Shown here piece after piece: positions 44,444-53,802 of a stretch of 64,000 bases of DNA. The first letter of the stretch is position 1. Every line of letters begins with the position of its first letter. This DNA comes from Isoalcanivorax indicus. GTDB lineage: Bacteria; Pseudomonadota; Gammaproteobacteria; Pseudomonadales; Alcanivoracaceae. Made by a program: the position numbers and the translations under genes. Location of the stretch: contig NZ_QGMP01000001.1 of assembly GCF_003259185.1 (NCBI RefSeq), positions 1,426,001-1,490,000 on the forward strand, in the 5' to 3' direction. The notes beneath the pieces were generated by a model that was not told the DNA's origin, did not search any database, and saw only the letters and a program-made list of their open reading frames with translations.

Positions 44444-45114
44444 GCGGTGTGTCCTCCTGCTGACAGGATGCGCCGCTGCACGGTGACAGCGAACAGAAAT
44501 TCAAGGGCTTCAAGCTGGCGGTAACAGGCTGCCATGGAGTCCGCCCAGGTATAGACCCCATGGCCGCGAATCAGGTAGGCATGGCTGATCTGCCCGGCGT
44601 CCATGGCAGCATCGACCTGCGCGGCCAGGGCATCAATGTCCTGGGTGTTGTCGAACACCGGAATATGCAGGGCCGTATCGTGGGTGGTGATACCACTGAA
44701 GGCCTTCAGCAACTCATAGCCTTCCAGCACCAGGGTGCTTTCCTGAGGATAGTGCATCGTCAGCACGGTGCTGGCCTGCGAATGGGTGTGCAGCACGGCG
44801 GCGGTCTCCGGCAGGCGCCGGTAGAGCTGGGTGTGCAAGCCGGTTTCTGCAGAAGGCTTGCCGCCCGATGCGGCCTTGCCCGCCATGTCGACCACCATGA
44901 CGTCGGCTTCTGTCAGCAAGCCCTTGTCACGGCCGGATACAGTGACCGCGCAGTAGTCGCTGTTCAGTCGCATCGAATAATTGCTGCTGGTGGCGGGTGA
45001 CCAGCCCTGCTCGTAAATGCGCACCCCGGTGGCCGCAATACTGCGTGCCGCCTCGCGGAAAGCGCTGGACGACCAGGGACGGCGCATCGGGTGCTCAACG
45101 GTGTTGTCAGTCAT
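44440..45114 (-). CDS. mtnB: Methylthioribulose-1-phosphate dehydratase MtnB
   Basis: 224 residues of the class II aldolase/adducin family. Zinc ligands are in LHTHSQAS and in IRGHGVYTW. SPATSSNYSMRL and VTVSGRDKG are family-typical. The ATG at 45114 overlaps the end of mtnA by 8 bases, and the stop overlaps mtnD by 4 bases, so the operon is tightly coupled. Confidence 0.94.
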   Translation of the reverse strand: MTDNTVEHPMRRPWSSSAFREAARSIAATGVRIYEQGWSPATSSNYSMRLNSDYCAVTVSGRDKGLLTEADVMVVDMAGKAASGGKPSAETGLHTQLYRRLPETAAVLHTHSQASTVLTMHYPQESTLVLEGYELLKAFSGITTHDTALHIPVFDNTQDIDALAAQVDAAMDAGQISHAYLIRGHGVYTWADSMAACYRQLEALEFLFAVTVQRRILSAGGHTA

Positions 45115-46156
45115 GCGTGCTCTCGGCATATCGCAGGTGAGCGGCCATTTTATCAGTGTCCGGTGCGGGTATGACACCGTGCTCTGTCACGATGGCGGTA
45201 ATCAATGCCGCCGGGGTGACATCGAAGGCCGGGTTGGCCACCTCGACATCATGCGGCGCCAGTTGCTGCTCGCGGATGCGGCGCACTTCAGCGCCATCGC
45301 GCTCCTCGATCTCGATGCTGTGGCCGTCTGCCCGGGCGGGGTCAATGGTGGAGCAGGGCGCTGCCACAATGAAGGGCAGGCCGTGGTGGCGGGCCAGTAC
45401 CGCCAGTGCATAGGTGCCGATCTTGTTGGCGGTGTCGCCGTTGGCAGTGATACGGTCAGCGCCGACGATCACGGCCTGCACCTGGCCACGTTGCATCAGA
45501 TGCCCTGCCGCGCTGTCCACCACGAGCGTCACTGGAATCCGGTCCTGCATCAGTTCCCAGCTGGTCAGCCGACTGCCTTGCAGCCATGGGCGTGTCTCGC
45601 CGGCGATCACGCCGCGAATACGTCCCGCCGCCCAGGCCGAGCGAATCACGCCGAGCGCGGTGCCATGACCGCCGGTGGCCAGCGCGCCGGTATTGCAATG
45701 GGTATAAATGACGCCGCCCTCGGGCAGCAGACCTACGCCGAAGGCGGCCAGGCGCTGATTCATGGCCAGGTCATCCTGATGGATACGGCAGGCGGTATCG
45801 TCCAGCGCCTGAATCAACGCCTGGCCCTGAAGCGTGGCAGCCGCCTCGCGCATGCGGTCAAGCGCCCAGAACAGGTTGACGGCGGTCGGGCGGCTGGCGG
45901 CCAGGGTGGCAAAGGCGGGGCGCAAGCGGTCCGGGTCGGCGTTGTCGCCCAGTTGTCGCGCGGCCAGCACGATCCCGTAGGCGGCGGCGATGCCGATGGC
46001 CGGTGCACCGCGCACCACCATGTCGCGGATCGCCTGGGCGACCCCGTCGGCGTCGTCGTAGCGGTGCCAGTGTGTTTCGGCAGGCAACAGGCGCTGGTCG
46101 AGCAGGGCCAGGGCGTCACCTTGCCAGTGCAGGGCGGGGCTGCGAATCTCGGACAC
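45107..46156 (-). CDS. mtnA: S-methyl-5-thioribose-1-phosphate isomerase MtnA
   Basis: 349 residues related to eIF2B subunits. It has MVVRGAPAIGIAAAYGI, YTHCNTGALATGGHGTALG with the catalytic cysteine, and IVGADRITANGDTANKIGTY with the catalytic aspartate. It isomerises methylthioribose-1-phosphate, the first committed step of this gene set. The start is a GTG at 46156 with AAAGGAG 6 bases upstream. It begins 10 bases after the PGPGW-like gene, so promoters probably lie before that gene. mtnP/mtnK are not in the window. Confidence 0.95.
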   Translation of the reverse strand: MSEIRSPALHWQGDALALLDQRLLPAETHWHRYDDADGVAQAIRDMVVRGAPAIGIAAAYGIVLAARQLGDNADPDRLRPAFATLAASRPTAVNLFWALDRMREAAATLQGQALIQALDDTACRIHQDDLAMNQRLAAFGVGLLPEGGVIYTHCNTGALATGGHGTALGVIRSAWAAGRIRGVIAGETRPWLQGSRLTSWELMQDRIPVTLVVDSAAGHLMQRGQVQAVIVGADRITANGDTANKIGTYALAVLARHHGLPFIVAAPCSTIDPARADGHSIEIEERDGAEVRRIREQQLAPHDVEVANPAFDVTPAALITAIVTEHGVIPAPDTDKMAAHLRYAESTHD

Positions 46157-46166
46157 GGTCTCTCCT

Positions 46167-46640
46167 TTACGGCGATGTCTGATCGGGTGGATGCGACGTG
46201 GCCGGGGCGCCATGCCGGTCAGGGTAGATGATCGGCGGCCGACCCGCCCGGCGGCGCATCCAGTTGATGCTGTCATACACGGCGCGGCGGCGGATGATAG
46301 CGCGTTCGATGCGGTATTTCCCCGGAAACGTGCTGATGGCCAGGCCGATGAGCACGGTCAGCAGGCCCTGCCCGGGCAGGAACATCAGGATGATGCCGAG
46401 CAGCACCAGCAGCAGGCCAAGGCTGTTGCGCAGCACCCAGATGGCCGAATGCAGCGCGCCGGTGCGCAGCTGCGGTTTGCTGCGGGCCAGGAAGTAATCT
46501 GCGGGCATGCGTACGACAAGCCACGGTACCGCGATCATCGACGCCAGCCCGACGGCAAGGCCACTGCCGATCAGCCAGGCGGTCCAGGGGCCGAGCAACG
46601 GCTCGAGTTGTTCAATATATGACGACCACACTGCATTCAC
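46167..46640 (-). CDS. PGPGW-type transmembrane protein
   Basis: 157 residues with three hydrophobic segments (about 18-45, 68-85, 86-103). LVLLGIILMFLPGQGLLTVL carries the variant LPGQG of the PGPGW family motif, and a basic segment (RIERAIIRRRAVYDSINWMR) follows. Function unknown. It is upstream of mtnA on the same strand, probably providing the promoter, and diverges from the gene at 46704. Confidence 0.75.
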   Translation of the reverse strand: MNAVWSSYIEQLEPLLGPWTAWLIGSGLAVGLASMIAVPWLVVRMPADYFLARSKPQLRTGALHSAIWVLRNSLGLLLVLLGIILMFLPGQGLLTVLIGLAISTFPGKYRIERAIIRRRAVYDSINWMRRRAGRPPIIYPDRHGAPATSHPPDQTSP

Positions 46641-46703
46641 CGTGATTTGCTAGACTGACAGAAAGACGCTGCGCCCACGCCACCGACTGACTCTGGAGTG
46701 CCC

Positions 46704-47174
46704 ATGTCGCTCACTATGATCCTGATCCTTGTTGCTGCTGTCATCATTGTGCTCCTGGTCGCCTGTGCGATCGGGCTGTGGCGGCGGGTCTGGCAGCGTG
46801 AACGTGAGGCCATGGAAAGACAACACCAGACGCAAAAGGACCTGCTTGACCAGATGGAGATCGTCTGCCGCTCCCTGCAACAGGACCAGATGAATGTGAC
46901 AGAAGGCGCGTTGCGGCTCGCCTCCCTGCTGGACAAGCTGACGGCGAGACCGCCGCAACCGCTGGATCTGGCAGCTATCCACCAATTGGCCGAGGATGCC
47001 AGTGGGTTGGCCATCGGTGGCGCCCGCCAGGCACTGCCGGATGCCGAGCGCCGCAAGCAGGACCGGGCGCGTCAGCAACTGGAGATGGGGCAGACAGAAG
47101 CCGTGGTGGCGGCGGCAGGGCGCCTTTTGCAGGCACTGCCGGCCTGGCGCCTGCATCTGCAACTGGCCAGTTGA
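46704..47174 (+). CDS. DUF2489-like membrane-anchored protein
   Basis: 156 residues with an N-terminal membrane helix (about 3-27) and a soluble helical region. RSLQQDQMNVTEGALRLASLLDKL resembles DUF2489, where a segment like LTEGCIRI..LLD is conserved. GGAG at 46695-46698 supports the ATG at 46704. The function of the family is unknown to me. Confidence 0.7.
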   Translation: MSLTMILILVAAVIIVLLVACAIGLWRRVWQREREAMERQHQTQKDLLDQMEIVCRSLQQDQMNVTEGALRLASLLDKLTARPPQPLDLAAIHQLAEDASGLAIGGARQALPDAERRKQDRARQQLEMGQTEAVVAAAGRLLQALPAWRLHLQLAS

Positions 47175-47308
47175 GGCGATATACCGGCTGGCCATGGCTC
47201 TGGTGACCCGGGGCGCTGTTCTTTTCAGTCAATACTGGCACTGCGGTGCCGCCAGGAACCCATTACAATCCCCAACCTTTGAGGCGTCTTTCCGGGGATG
47301 ATTTTCTG

Positions 47309-47977
47309 ATGACATCGACATTTTTCGTGGCGTTTCCTGCATCTGCACGATTGCAGGGCAATCTGCGCCGCTTTCTTGATGAGGTCGAGGCTGAGCCGTC
47401 CGTATCGCATCTGCACCAGCTTGAGGCCATCGGGGAAGACTTTGTGGCGGACCTGCTGACATCGTTCTTTGAAGCGCCCATGGCGGCGGTGGGCGCACAG
47501 GGCAGTGTGGCCAGCATGATCCAGAGTGGCGTCAAGGTAATCAACAAGGCCGCGCGCGCGCTGTTGCGCAATCTGCTGAGCAAGGCGACGCTGGAGGATC
47601 AGGCCAGGCTGGCGGCCTGTTTTCGCGCCATGGTGCTTGAGCAGGACGGGCACATGGCGCTGGCGTTCCCGCTGGACAATGCCAACGGTGCACGTTTGCA
47701 AGCCGCCTATGCGGCGTTTCTTGACGGACAGTCCGGGCAGACGCCGGCACTGGTCGATGGCATGAAGGCGATCTGTGACGGCGCCCTGGTGCATTACCTG
47801 GACGGCATTGTCGGCTGTGTGAAGCTGAACGCTTTCAATCGGGGTATGGTGGCGACAGCCCGGGCGACCATTCGCAAGGCAGGCATGATGGCGATTGAAA
47901 AAGGCTTGCCCGCGATGACACGGGAGCAGAAAGGGCCGGTGGTGCAGCATTTTCAGGGGTTGCTGGTCACCGGTTAA
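47309..47977 (+). CDS. Hypothetical protein
   Basis: 222 residues, unrecognised. It lacks a signal peptide; it is mostly helical and alanine-rich, with stretches such as SMIQSGVKVINKAARALLRN and GALVHYLDGIVGCVKLNAFN. The last 40 residues are basic and amphipathic. The ATG at 47309 is chosen over an in-frame upstream start at 47246. It ends before a GTAGGCTGGG-type hairpin shared with the convergent AlgP-like gene. Confidence 0.7.
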   Translation: MTSTFFVAFPASARLQGNLRRFLDEVEAEPSVSHLHQLEAIGEDFVADLLTSFFEAPMAAVGAQGSVASMIQSGVKVINKAARALLRNLLSKATLEDQARLAACFRAMVLEQDGHMALAFPLDNANGARLQAAYAAFLDGQSGQTPALVDGMKAICDGALVHYLDGIVGCVKLNAFNRGMVATARATIRKAGMMAIEKGLPAMTREQKGPVVQHFQGLLVTG

Positions 47978-47989
47978 GGCGTGGGGGTG

Positions 47990-48021
47990 GGCTGGGCTTC
48001 GCTACGCTCAGCCCAGCCTAC
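47990..48021. repeat. GTAGGCTGGG-type repeat hairpin
   Basis: GGCTGGGCT (47990-47998) pairs with AGCCCAGCC (48010-48018) around TCGCTACGCTC. The sequence matches one arm of the repeat at 27894-27992. It lies between convergent genes and may double as a terminator structure. Confidence 0.75.
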
Positions 48022-48030
48022 GTCCGGTGC

Positions 48031-48612
48031 TTACTGGGCAGGGGCTTTCTTGCGAGCCGGAGCCTTGCGAGCGGCTTTCTTCTTCGCAGGGGCCTTTTTG
48101 GCCGCTGCTTTCTTCGGTGCTGCCTTGGCGGCGGCTTTCTTTGCCGGTGCCTTCTTCTTCGCGGCCGCCTTCTTCACGGCCGGCTTGACCTTCTTCTCGA
48201 TCTCGCGGGCGCGTTTTTCCAGGTCTTTCTCGTACTGGCTGATCACCTTGGCCAGGCTATGGGCCTGCTTGGCGGTGGCCTTGAGGACCTTGACCTCGGC
48301 TTCCAGCAACATCTTGCGGCCTTCGGATTCGCTCACCCGGCTGCGTGCCTCGTCCACGCTCTTGCGGGCGCGGTCCAGTTGCTTCTTCAGGTTGGCATTG
48401 GCCTTTTCCCGGTACTCGGCCTGGAGTTTCTCCAGGTTGCCCAGATTTTCCCGCTGACGCTGGATCTCCTGGCTGACCCGTTCGCGGGCCTTCTCGAGTT
48501 GCTGTTCAAGGGATGACACCTGTTTCTCGCGTTCCTGATCGAAGCGCTCAGCGAGCTTGCGGATCTGCGCCTGCAGTTCATCTACGCGGGCTTTAACCTT
48601 CTTTGCAGCCAT
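48031..48612 (-). CDS. AlgP-like protein with coiled coil and histone H1-like tail
   Basis: 193 residues in two parts. Residues 1-140 form a long charged coiled coil (heptads such as QLEKARERVSQEIQRQREN). Residues 141-193 are a Lys/Ala/Pro tail built of AAAKK, APAKK and AARKAPARKK units, like the tails of eukaryotic H1 and Pseudomonas AlgP (AlgR3). It probably binds DNA or RNA non-specifically. AAAGGAG precedes the ATG at 48612. Divergent from the 5'-nucleotidase gene. Confidence 0.85.
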   Translation of the reverse strand: MAAKKVKARVDELQAQIRKLAERFDQEREKQVSSLEQQLEKARERVSQEIQRQRENLGNLEKLQAEYREKANANLKKQLDRARKSVDEARSRVSESEGRKMLLEAEVKVLKATAKQAHSLAKVISQYEKDLEKRAREIEKKVKPAVKKAAAKKKAPAKKAAAKAAPKKAAAKKAPAKKKAARKAPARKKAPAQ

Positions 48613-48766
48613 GGATGACTCCTTTCCCCGATAACGGTACGTGGATGACGCGGCGCATGCTTCGACACGCGTCGCAGTCACTTTATGCCAGAACAGCAGG
48701 CGCGACAACACGATGCTGCTATACTGCCCGACAATTCCTGTTGGCTTTATGTTCCGGAGTACAGCC

Positions 48767-49675
48767 ATGCCGGTCAGCTTTGATGGCAAGCTGGTGATTG
48801 CCACCAGTTCCCGTGCCCTGTTCGATCTGGCAGAAAGCCACCGTGTTTATGAAGAGCAGGGGCTGGAAGCCTACCAGGCGTATCAGGTGGAGCACGAAGA
48901 CGAAGTGCTGGCACCCGGTGATGCCTTTCCGCTGGTGAAGAAGCTGCTGGCGATCAATGCGCGTCTGGCCGAGCCCCGGGTCGAGGTGTTGCTGCTGTCT
49001 CGTAACAGCTCTGATACCGGGCTGCGGGTGTTCAACTCGATCGAACACTACAAGCTGCCGATCAGCCGGGCAGCCTTTGCCGGGGGCGCCAGCCCGCACC
49101 GCTACGTGTCGGCCTTCGGCGCGCACCTGTTTCTGTCGACCCATGCTGATGATGTTCGCGGTGCCCTGAACGCCGGCTTCGCGGCAGCCACCATTCTGTC
49201 CGGTGCCGCCCAGGCCCGTGACGGGGATCAACTGCGCATTGCCTTTGACGGTGACGCGGTCCTGTTCTCGGACGAGTCCGAGCGCATCTTTCAGAGTGAC
49301 GGACTGGAGGCCTTCGCCGCCAATGAAAAGCGCAGTGCCCGGGAGCCGCTGTCGGGTGGTCCCTTCAAGGGGTTCCTGCATGCACTGCATCAGCTGCAGA
49401 GCGAATTCAGTCAGGATGACTGCCCGATCCGCACGGCGCTGGTCACGGCCCGCTCGGCCCCCGCCCATGAGCGGGTGGTGCGCACCCTGCGGGCCTGGGA
49501 TATCCGGATTGATGAGAGCCTGTTCCTGGGGGGGCTGGACAAGGGGGTGTTCCTGGATGCCTTTGGCGCTGATGTCTTCTTCGACGACCAGCAGGGTCAT
49601 TGCGTGTCAGCGGCTCGCCATGTGGCGGCGGGGCATGTGCCCCATGGCATCAGCAACGAGGCCAAACAGGGCTGA
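48767..49675 (+). CDS. Cytosolic 5'-nucleotidase (5_nucleotid family, PF06189-like)
   Basis: 302 residues. It starts MPVSFDGKLVIATSSRALFDL and contains EHYKLPISRAAFAGG, IAFDGDAVLFSDESE and LGGLDKGVFLDAFGADVFFDD, characteristic of the bacterial homologues of cytosolic 5'-nucleotidase 1. HAD-like acidic clusters are visible in AFDGDAVLFSDE. The ATG at 48767 has GGAG 8 bases upstream; upstream frame extensions are not supported. It lies immediately before cysB. Confidence 0.85.
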   Translation: MPVSFDGKLVIATSSRALFDLAESHRVYEEQGLEAYQAYQVEHEDEVLAPGDAFPLVKKLLAINARLAEPRVEVLLLSRNSSDTGLRVFNSIEHYKLPISRAAFAGGASPHRYVSAFGAHLFLSTHADDVRGALNAGFAAATILSGAAQARDGDQLRIAFDGDAVLFSDESERIFQSDGLEAFAANEKRSAREPLSGGPFKGFLHALHQLQSEFSQDDCPIRTALVTARSAPAHERVVRTLRAWDIRIDESLFLGGLDKGVFLDAFGADVFFDDQQGHCVSAARHVAAGHVPHGISNEAKQG

Positions 49676-49725
49676 ACGCTGGCATCTTTTATACTCCAGA
49701 CGCATACTGAGGTCCTGTCTTATAA

Positions 49726-50721
<996 letters not shown>

Positions 50722-50737
50722 CAGCCCGTTGCGGCGG

Positions 50738-51505
50738 TTACTCGATATTCGTGATATGCAGCCCGCATTCTTTCTTCGTGGCTTCTTCCCACCACCAGCG
50801 GCCTTCGCGCTCGTGCTGCCCGGGCAGCACCGGCCGCGTGCAGGGCTCGCAGCCAATGGAAATGAACCCTTTCTCATGCAGCGGGTTGTAGGGCACGTCG
50901 TTGCCGCGGATATAGTCCCAGACGCGCTGCGATGACCAGTTGGCCAGGGGGTTGAACTTGATCAGTGTGGCCCCCGGTGCCGCCAGGGCGGTATCCCGTT
51001 GTACCAGCGGGATCTCGGCACGGGTCGGGGACTGGTCCTTGCGCTGGCCAGTGATCCAGGCATCCAGCGTCGCCAGCTTGCGCTTCAATGGCTCGACCTT
51101 GCGGATGCCGCAGCACTCGCCATGGTCATCGCGATAGAAACTGAACAGGCCCTTCTTCGTCACCAGGTCTTGTACCGCGGCAGCGTCCGGGAACATCACT
51201 TCGATATCGATGCTGTAGTGCTCACGCACACGTTCGATAAAGGCATAGGTCTCGCTGTGCAGCCGCCCGGTGTCCAGGGTGAACACGCGCACCGGTTTGC
51301 CGAGGCGTGCGGCCAGATCGATCAGCACGACGTCCTCGGCGCCGCTGAAGGAGATGGCAATGCGCTCGAAGCGCTCGAAGGCCTGCTCCAGCAATTGTCG
51401 GGGGGAGGCCTTCTGCAGGGCTTCATTCCAGTCCGCCAGGGCGGCGTCGGTCAATTCACGGGGTTCCTGAGTCATGGCGCGCGGGCAGCCTCGTTCATCG
51501 TTCAT
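50738..51505 (-). CDS. cysH: Adenylyl-sulfate (APS) reductase, [4Fe-4S] type CysH
   Basis: 255 residues. The PP-loop-like segment is [19 protein letters not shown]. Cluster ligands are present as CC in [16 protein letters not shown] and CxxC in [14 protein letters not shown], and the catalytic cysteine is in KKECGLH near the C-terminus. The cluster motifs indicate use of APS rather than PAPS, as in Pseudomonas. It makes sulfite for CysI. Start: the ATG at 51505 is listed, with 51475 (MTQEPREL) a shorter alternative; neither has a strong ribosome-binding site. Confidence 0.95.
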   Translation of the reverse strand: MNDERGCPRAMTQEPRELTDAALADWNEALQKASPRQLLEQAFERFERIAISFSGAEDVVLIDLAARLGKPVRVFTLDTGRLHSETYAFIERVREHYSIDIEVMFPDAAAVQDLVTKKGLFSFYRDDHGECCGIRKVEPLKRKLATLDAWITGQRKDQSPTRAEIPLVQRDTALAAPGATLIKFNPLANWSSQRVWDYIRGNDVPYNPLHEKGFISIGCEPCTRPVLPGQHEREGRWWWEEATKKECGLHITNIE

Positions 51506-51560
51506 TCGGGGCTGAGCAGTCTAGCAGCGTGAAGGGGGCGGCCCAACCACTGTCTGGTTC

Positions 51561-51570
51561 TATGCTTATA
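51561..51570 (-). promoter_or_regulatory. TATAAGCATA element before cysH
   Basis: The - strand sequence TATAAGCATA lies 56 bases before cysH. Its first six bases could be a -10 box without a good -35 box, and the ATAAGC core is shared with the palindrome before cysI. Possible CysB-dependent promoter. Confidence 0.4.
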
Positions 51571-51597
51571 ACGGACCGCCCGGCCGCACCGGTACGG

Positions 51598-51626
51598 TTG
51601 TAATCGGCAGGGCGGGAGGCTAAATT
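51598..51626 (+). promoter_or_regulatory. Candidate thrH promoter
   Basis: TTGTAA (51598-51603) and TAAATT (51621-51626) are 17 bases apart, 60 bases before the thrH start. Confidence 0.5.
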
Positions 51627-51635
51627 GGCGCCCGT

Positions 51636-51665
51636 CTTGTCTTGACCCATCTTGTCTCAACCCAT
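51636..51665 (+). repeat. 15-bp tandem repeat in the thrH leader
   Basis: CTTGTCTTGACCCAT (51636-51650) is followed directly by CTTGTCTCAACCCAT (51651-51665), two mismatches. It sits between the candidate promoter and the ribosome-binding site. Confidence 0.6.
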
Positions 51666-51685
51666 ACAACCGCCAGGGGAAGCTC

Positions 51686-52294
51686 GTGGATATCGTCTGT
51701 CTTGATCTTGAAGGGGTGCTGGTTCCGGAAATCTGGATCAACTTTGCCGAACGCACTGGCATCGAGGCGCTGCGCGCCACCACCCGTGATATCCCGGACT
51801 ACGACGTGCTCATGAAGCAGCGCCTGCGGATTCTTGACGAGCATGGCTACGGTCTGCCGGACATCCAGGCGGTGATTGACGAGATGGGGCCGCTTGATGG
51901 CGCGAAGGAGTTTATCGACTGGCTGCGCGAGCGCTTCCAGGTGGTGATCCTGTCGGATACCTTTTATGAGTTCGCGCAGCCGCTGATGCGTCAGCTCGGC
52001 TGGCCGACCCTGCTGTGCCACAAGCTGGAGGTGAACGAGGACGGCCGCATCACCAATTACCGCCTGCGCCAGAAAGACCCCAAGCGCATGTCGGTGAAGG
52101 CCCTGCACAGCCTCAATTATCGTGTCGTGGCGGCGGGTGATTCCTACAACGACACCACGATGCTGGCCGAGGCCGATGCGGGCATCCTGTTCCATGCCCC
52201 GCAGAACGTGATCGATGAGTTTCCGCAGTTTCCGGCGGTGCACACCTTTGAGGACCTGAAGCAGGAGATCCTCAAGGCCTTCGACAGCCTGTAA
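51686..52294 (+). CDS. thrH: Bifunctional phosphoserine phosphatase/homoserine phosphotransferase ThrH
   Basis: 202 residues of the HAD family (Pseudomonas ThrH about 205). The nucleophile motif is VCLDLEGVLVPEIW (D7, E9), followed by VVILSDTFYEFAQPLM and AAGDSYNDTTMLAEADAGILF. It removes phosphate from phosphoserine and can transfer it to homoserine. The start is a GTG at 51686 with CAGGGGA upstream. The stop directly abuts the convergent pabB stop. Confidence 0.93.
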   Translation: MDIVCLDLEGVLVPEIWINFAERTGIEALRATTRDIPDYDVLMKQRLRILDEHGYGLPDIQAVIDEMGPLDGAKEFIDWLRERFQVVILSDTFYEFAQPLMRQLGWPTLLCHKLEVNEDGRITNYRLRQKDPKRMSVKALHSLNYRVVAAGDSYNDTTMLAEADAGILFHAPQNVIDEFPQFPAVHTFEDLKQEILKAFDSL

Positions 52295-53494
52295 TCAGCC
52301 CAGCGCCGCCATCAGCTTCTCGACCTTGAACAGGCTTTCCTGGTATTCCTGTTCAGGGTCGGAGTCGTGCACGATCCCGCCGCCGCCGTGACAAACGATC
52401 TCGCCCTCCTGACATTGCAGGGTGCGGATCAGAATCGTCGAATCCAGATGGCCGCGTGCGTCCTGCCAGAAGAAACTGCCACAGTAGAACCCCCGGGGCG
52501 CCCCCTCCAGTTCGGCAATGATCTCCATGGCCCGCCGCTTCGGCGCGCCGGTAATGGAGCCGCCGGGAAAACAGGCCAGCAGAGCAGCCAGGGGTGAGAT
52601 GTCCTCGCGCAAGCGGCCATGCACGCTGGAGACCAGGTGCTGCACATTGGAAAAACGACGCAGCTCGAACAGCGGCGACGCGTGGATACTGCCTGTCTCG
52701 GCCACCTGACCCAGATCGTTGCGCAGCAGGTCCACGATCATCAGATTCTCGGCACGGTCCTTCAGGCTCTGTTGCAGCTGCTCACCCAACTGCTGGTCTT
52801 CCCCGGGCGTCTGGCCCCGGGGGCGGCTGCCCTTGATGGGCTCGGTGAGCAGGGTGCGGCCGCGAATGCGAAGAAAGCGCTCCGGTGACACGCCGAAGAC
52901 TTGCATGTCACCGCAATCCATATAGCTGGCATGCGGCGCGGGGTGGGCAGCCAGTAACTGCTGCCAGCCTGCCCAGGGGCTGCCCTGGTAGCGGCCGACA
53001 AAGCGCTGGGCCAGATTCACCTGGTAGCAGTCGCCCGCGCGCAGGTAATCCTGCACGCGGGCGATGGCGGCCGCGTAGTCGCTGGCCTGCCAGTCGGGCT
53101 GGAAGGGGCGGGTCATGTGAAAGCGCGCGGCATCCCGGGGCAAGGCCGGAGCGAGTGCCGGCAGGCGTGTCAGCGCCTCCGCCTCATAAAGGTGCAGCAC
53201 GGCCACCGGCGCAGCACTGCGTCGGACACTGGCCGCACCATGGAAAGCGGCGCCGGCATCGTAAGCCAGCATCCCGGTCAACAGGCGGCCGCTGTCACGG
53301 CCGCCGAGCGCCTCCGTGGCCTCGCGGGCCAGCGCAGACAGCGCGGTGCTGTCAGGGGCGTCCACCCTCCAGCGCCGGGAGGGCGTTGTGCAGACACACC
53401 AGTCGCGGCCGTCATGGAAGGCAGCGCTGGGCTGGGCTGGCAGGTCCGGCATGGCAGGTTTCCGGCAAGGCGCGGTGAGCAGGGAAGGGCGCAT
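52295..53494 (-). CDS. pabB: Aminodeoxychorismate synthase component I
   Basis: 399 residues of the chorismate-utilising family. Signatures: GDCYQVNLAQRF, LLTEPIKGSRPRG with the catalytic lysine, VDLLRNDLGQVAETGSI, and FPGGSITGAPKRRAMEIIAE. With glutamine amidotransferase PabA it makes 4-amino-4-deoxychorismate for folate. The sequence is shorter than E. coli PabB (453) because the N-terminal domain is reduced. AGGGGAG just before the ATG at 53494 supports this start. Confidence 0.92.
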   Translation of the reverse strand: MRPSLLTAPCRKPAMPDLPAQPSAAFHDGRDWCVCTTPSRRWRVDAPDSTALSALAREATEALGGRDSGRLLTGMLAYDAGAAFHGAASVRRSAAPVAVLHLYEAEALTRLPALAPALPRDAARFHMTRPFQPDWQASDYAAAIARVQDYLRAGDCYQVNLAQRFVGRYQGSPWAGWQQLLAAHPAPHASYMDCGDMQVFGVSPERFLRIRGRTLLTEPIKGSRPRGQTPGEDQQLGEQLQQSLKDRAENLMIVDLLRNDLGQVAETGSIHASPLFELRRFSNVQHLVSSVHGRLREDISPLAALLACFPGGSITGAPKRRAMEIIAELEGAPRGFYCGSFFWQDARGHLDSTILIRTLQCQEGEIVCHGGGGIVHDSDPEQEYQESLFKVEKLMAALG

Positions 53495-53802
53495 TCTACT
53501 CCCCTGACCTGATCAGCGCGAACCTGCGCGCTGTGTTACCGATTGTAATCATGGCGAGGGTGCCAGCCGACGAACGGTTGTCATCCTGGGTTCGCCTGGC
53601 GTATCGCAAATTTCAATAATGTCGTTATTTATCAATTGGATGGCGTTAATTCTCGCGCTGACAGCCGAAAATGTAACGGTGGTTGTTGGCTTTGTATCTG
53701 TAGTGTTAACGTAGCCATGTCCTGATGGCATGTCGTCGGGACAAGGCTCGACCAAAAGCCAATAACAACAAGCGCCGTGCACGCGCAATGGAGATAACAA
53801 CG
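53495..53802 (+). promoter_or_regulatory. Upstream region of filA (308 bases, no gene)
   Basis: The interval between divergent pabB and filA contains an AT-rich block (about 53600-53655) within otherwise GC-rich DNA, a frequent sign of a regulated promoter. I find no clear -35/-10 pair and no convincing small gene. GGAG at 53790-53793 serves as the filA ribosome-binding site. Confidence 0.45.

Noticed and set aside
44067-46166. A riboswitch (SAM or similar) in front of the mtn genes
   Set aside because: The genes overlap or are spaced by 10 bases, and the short gaps cannot hold a riboswitch; the promoter region before 46640 shows no such structure by eye.
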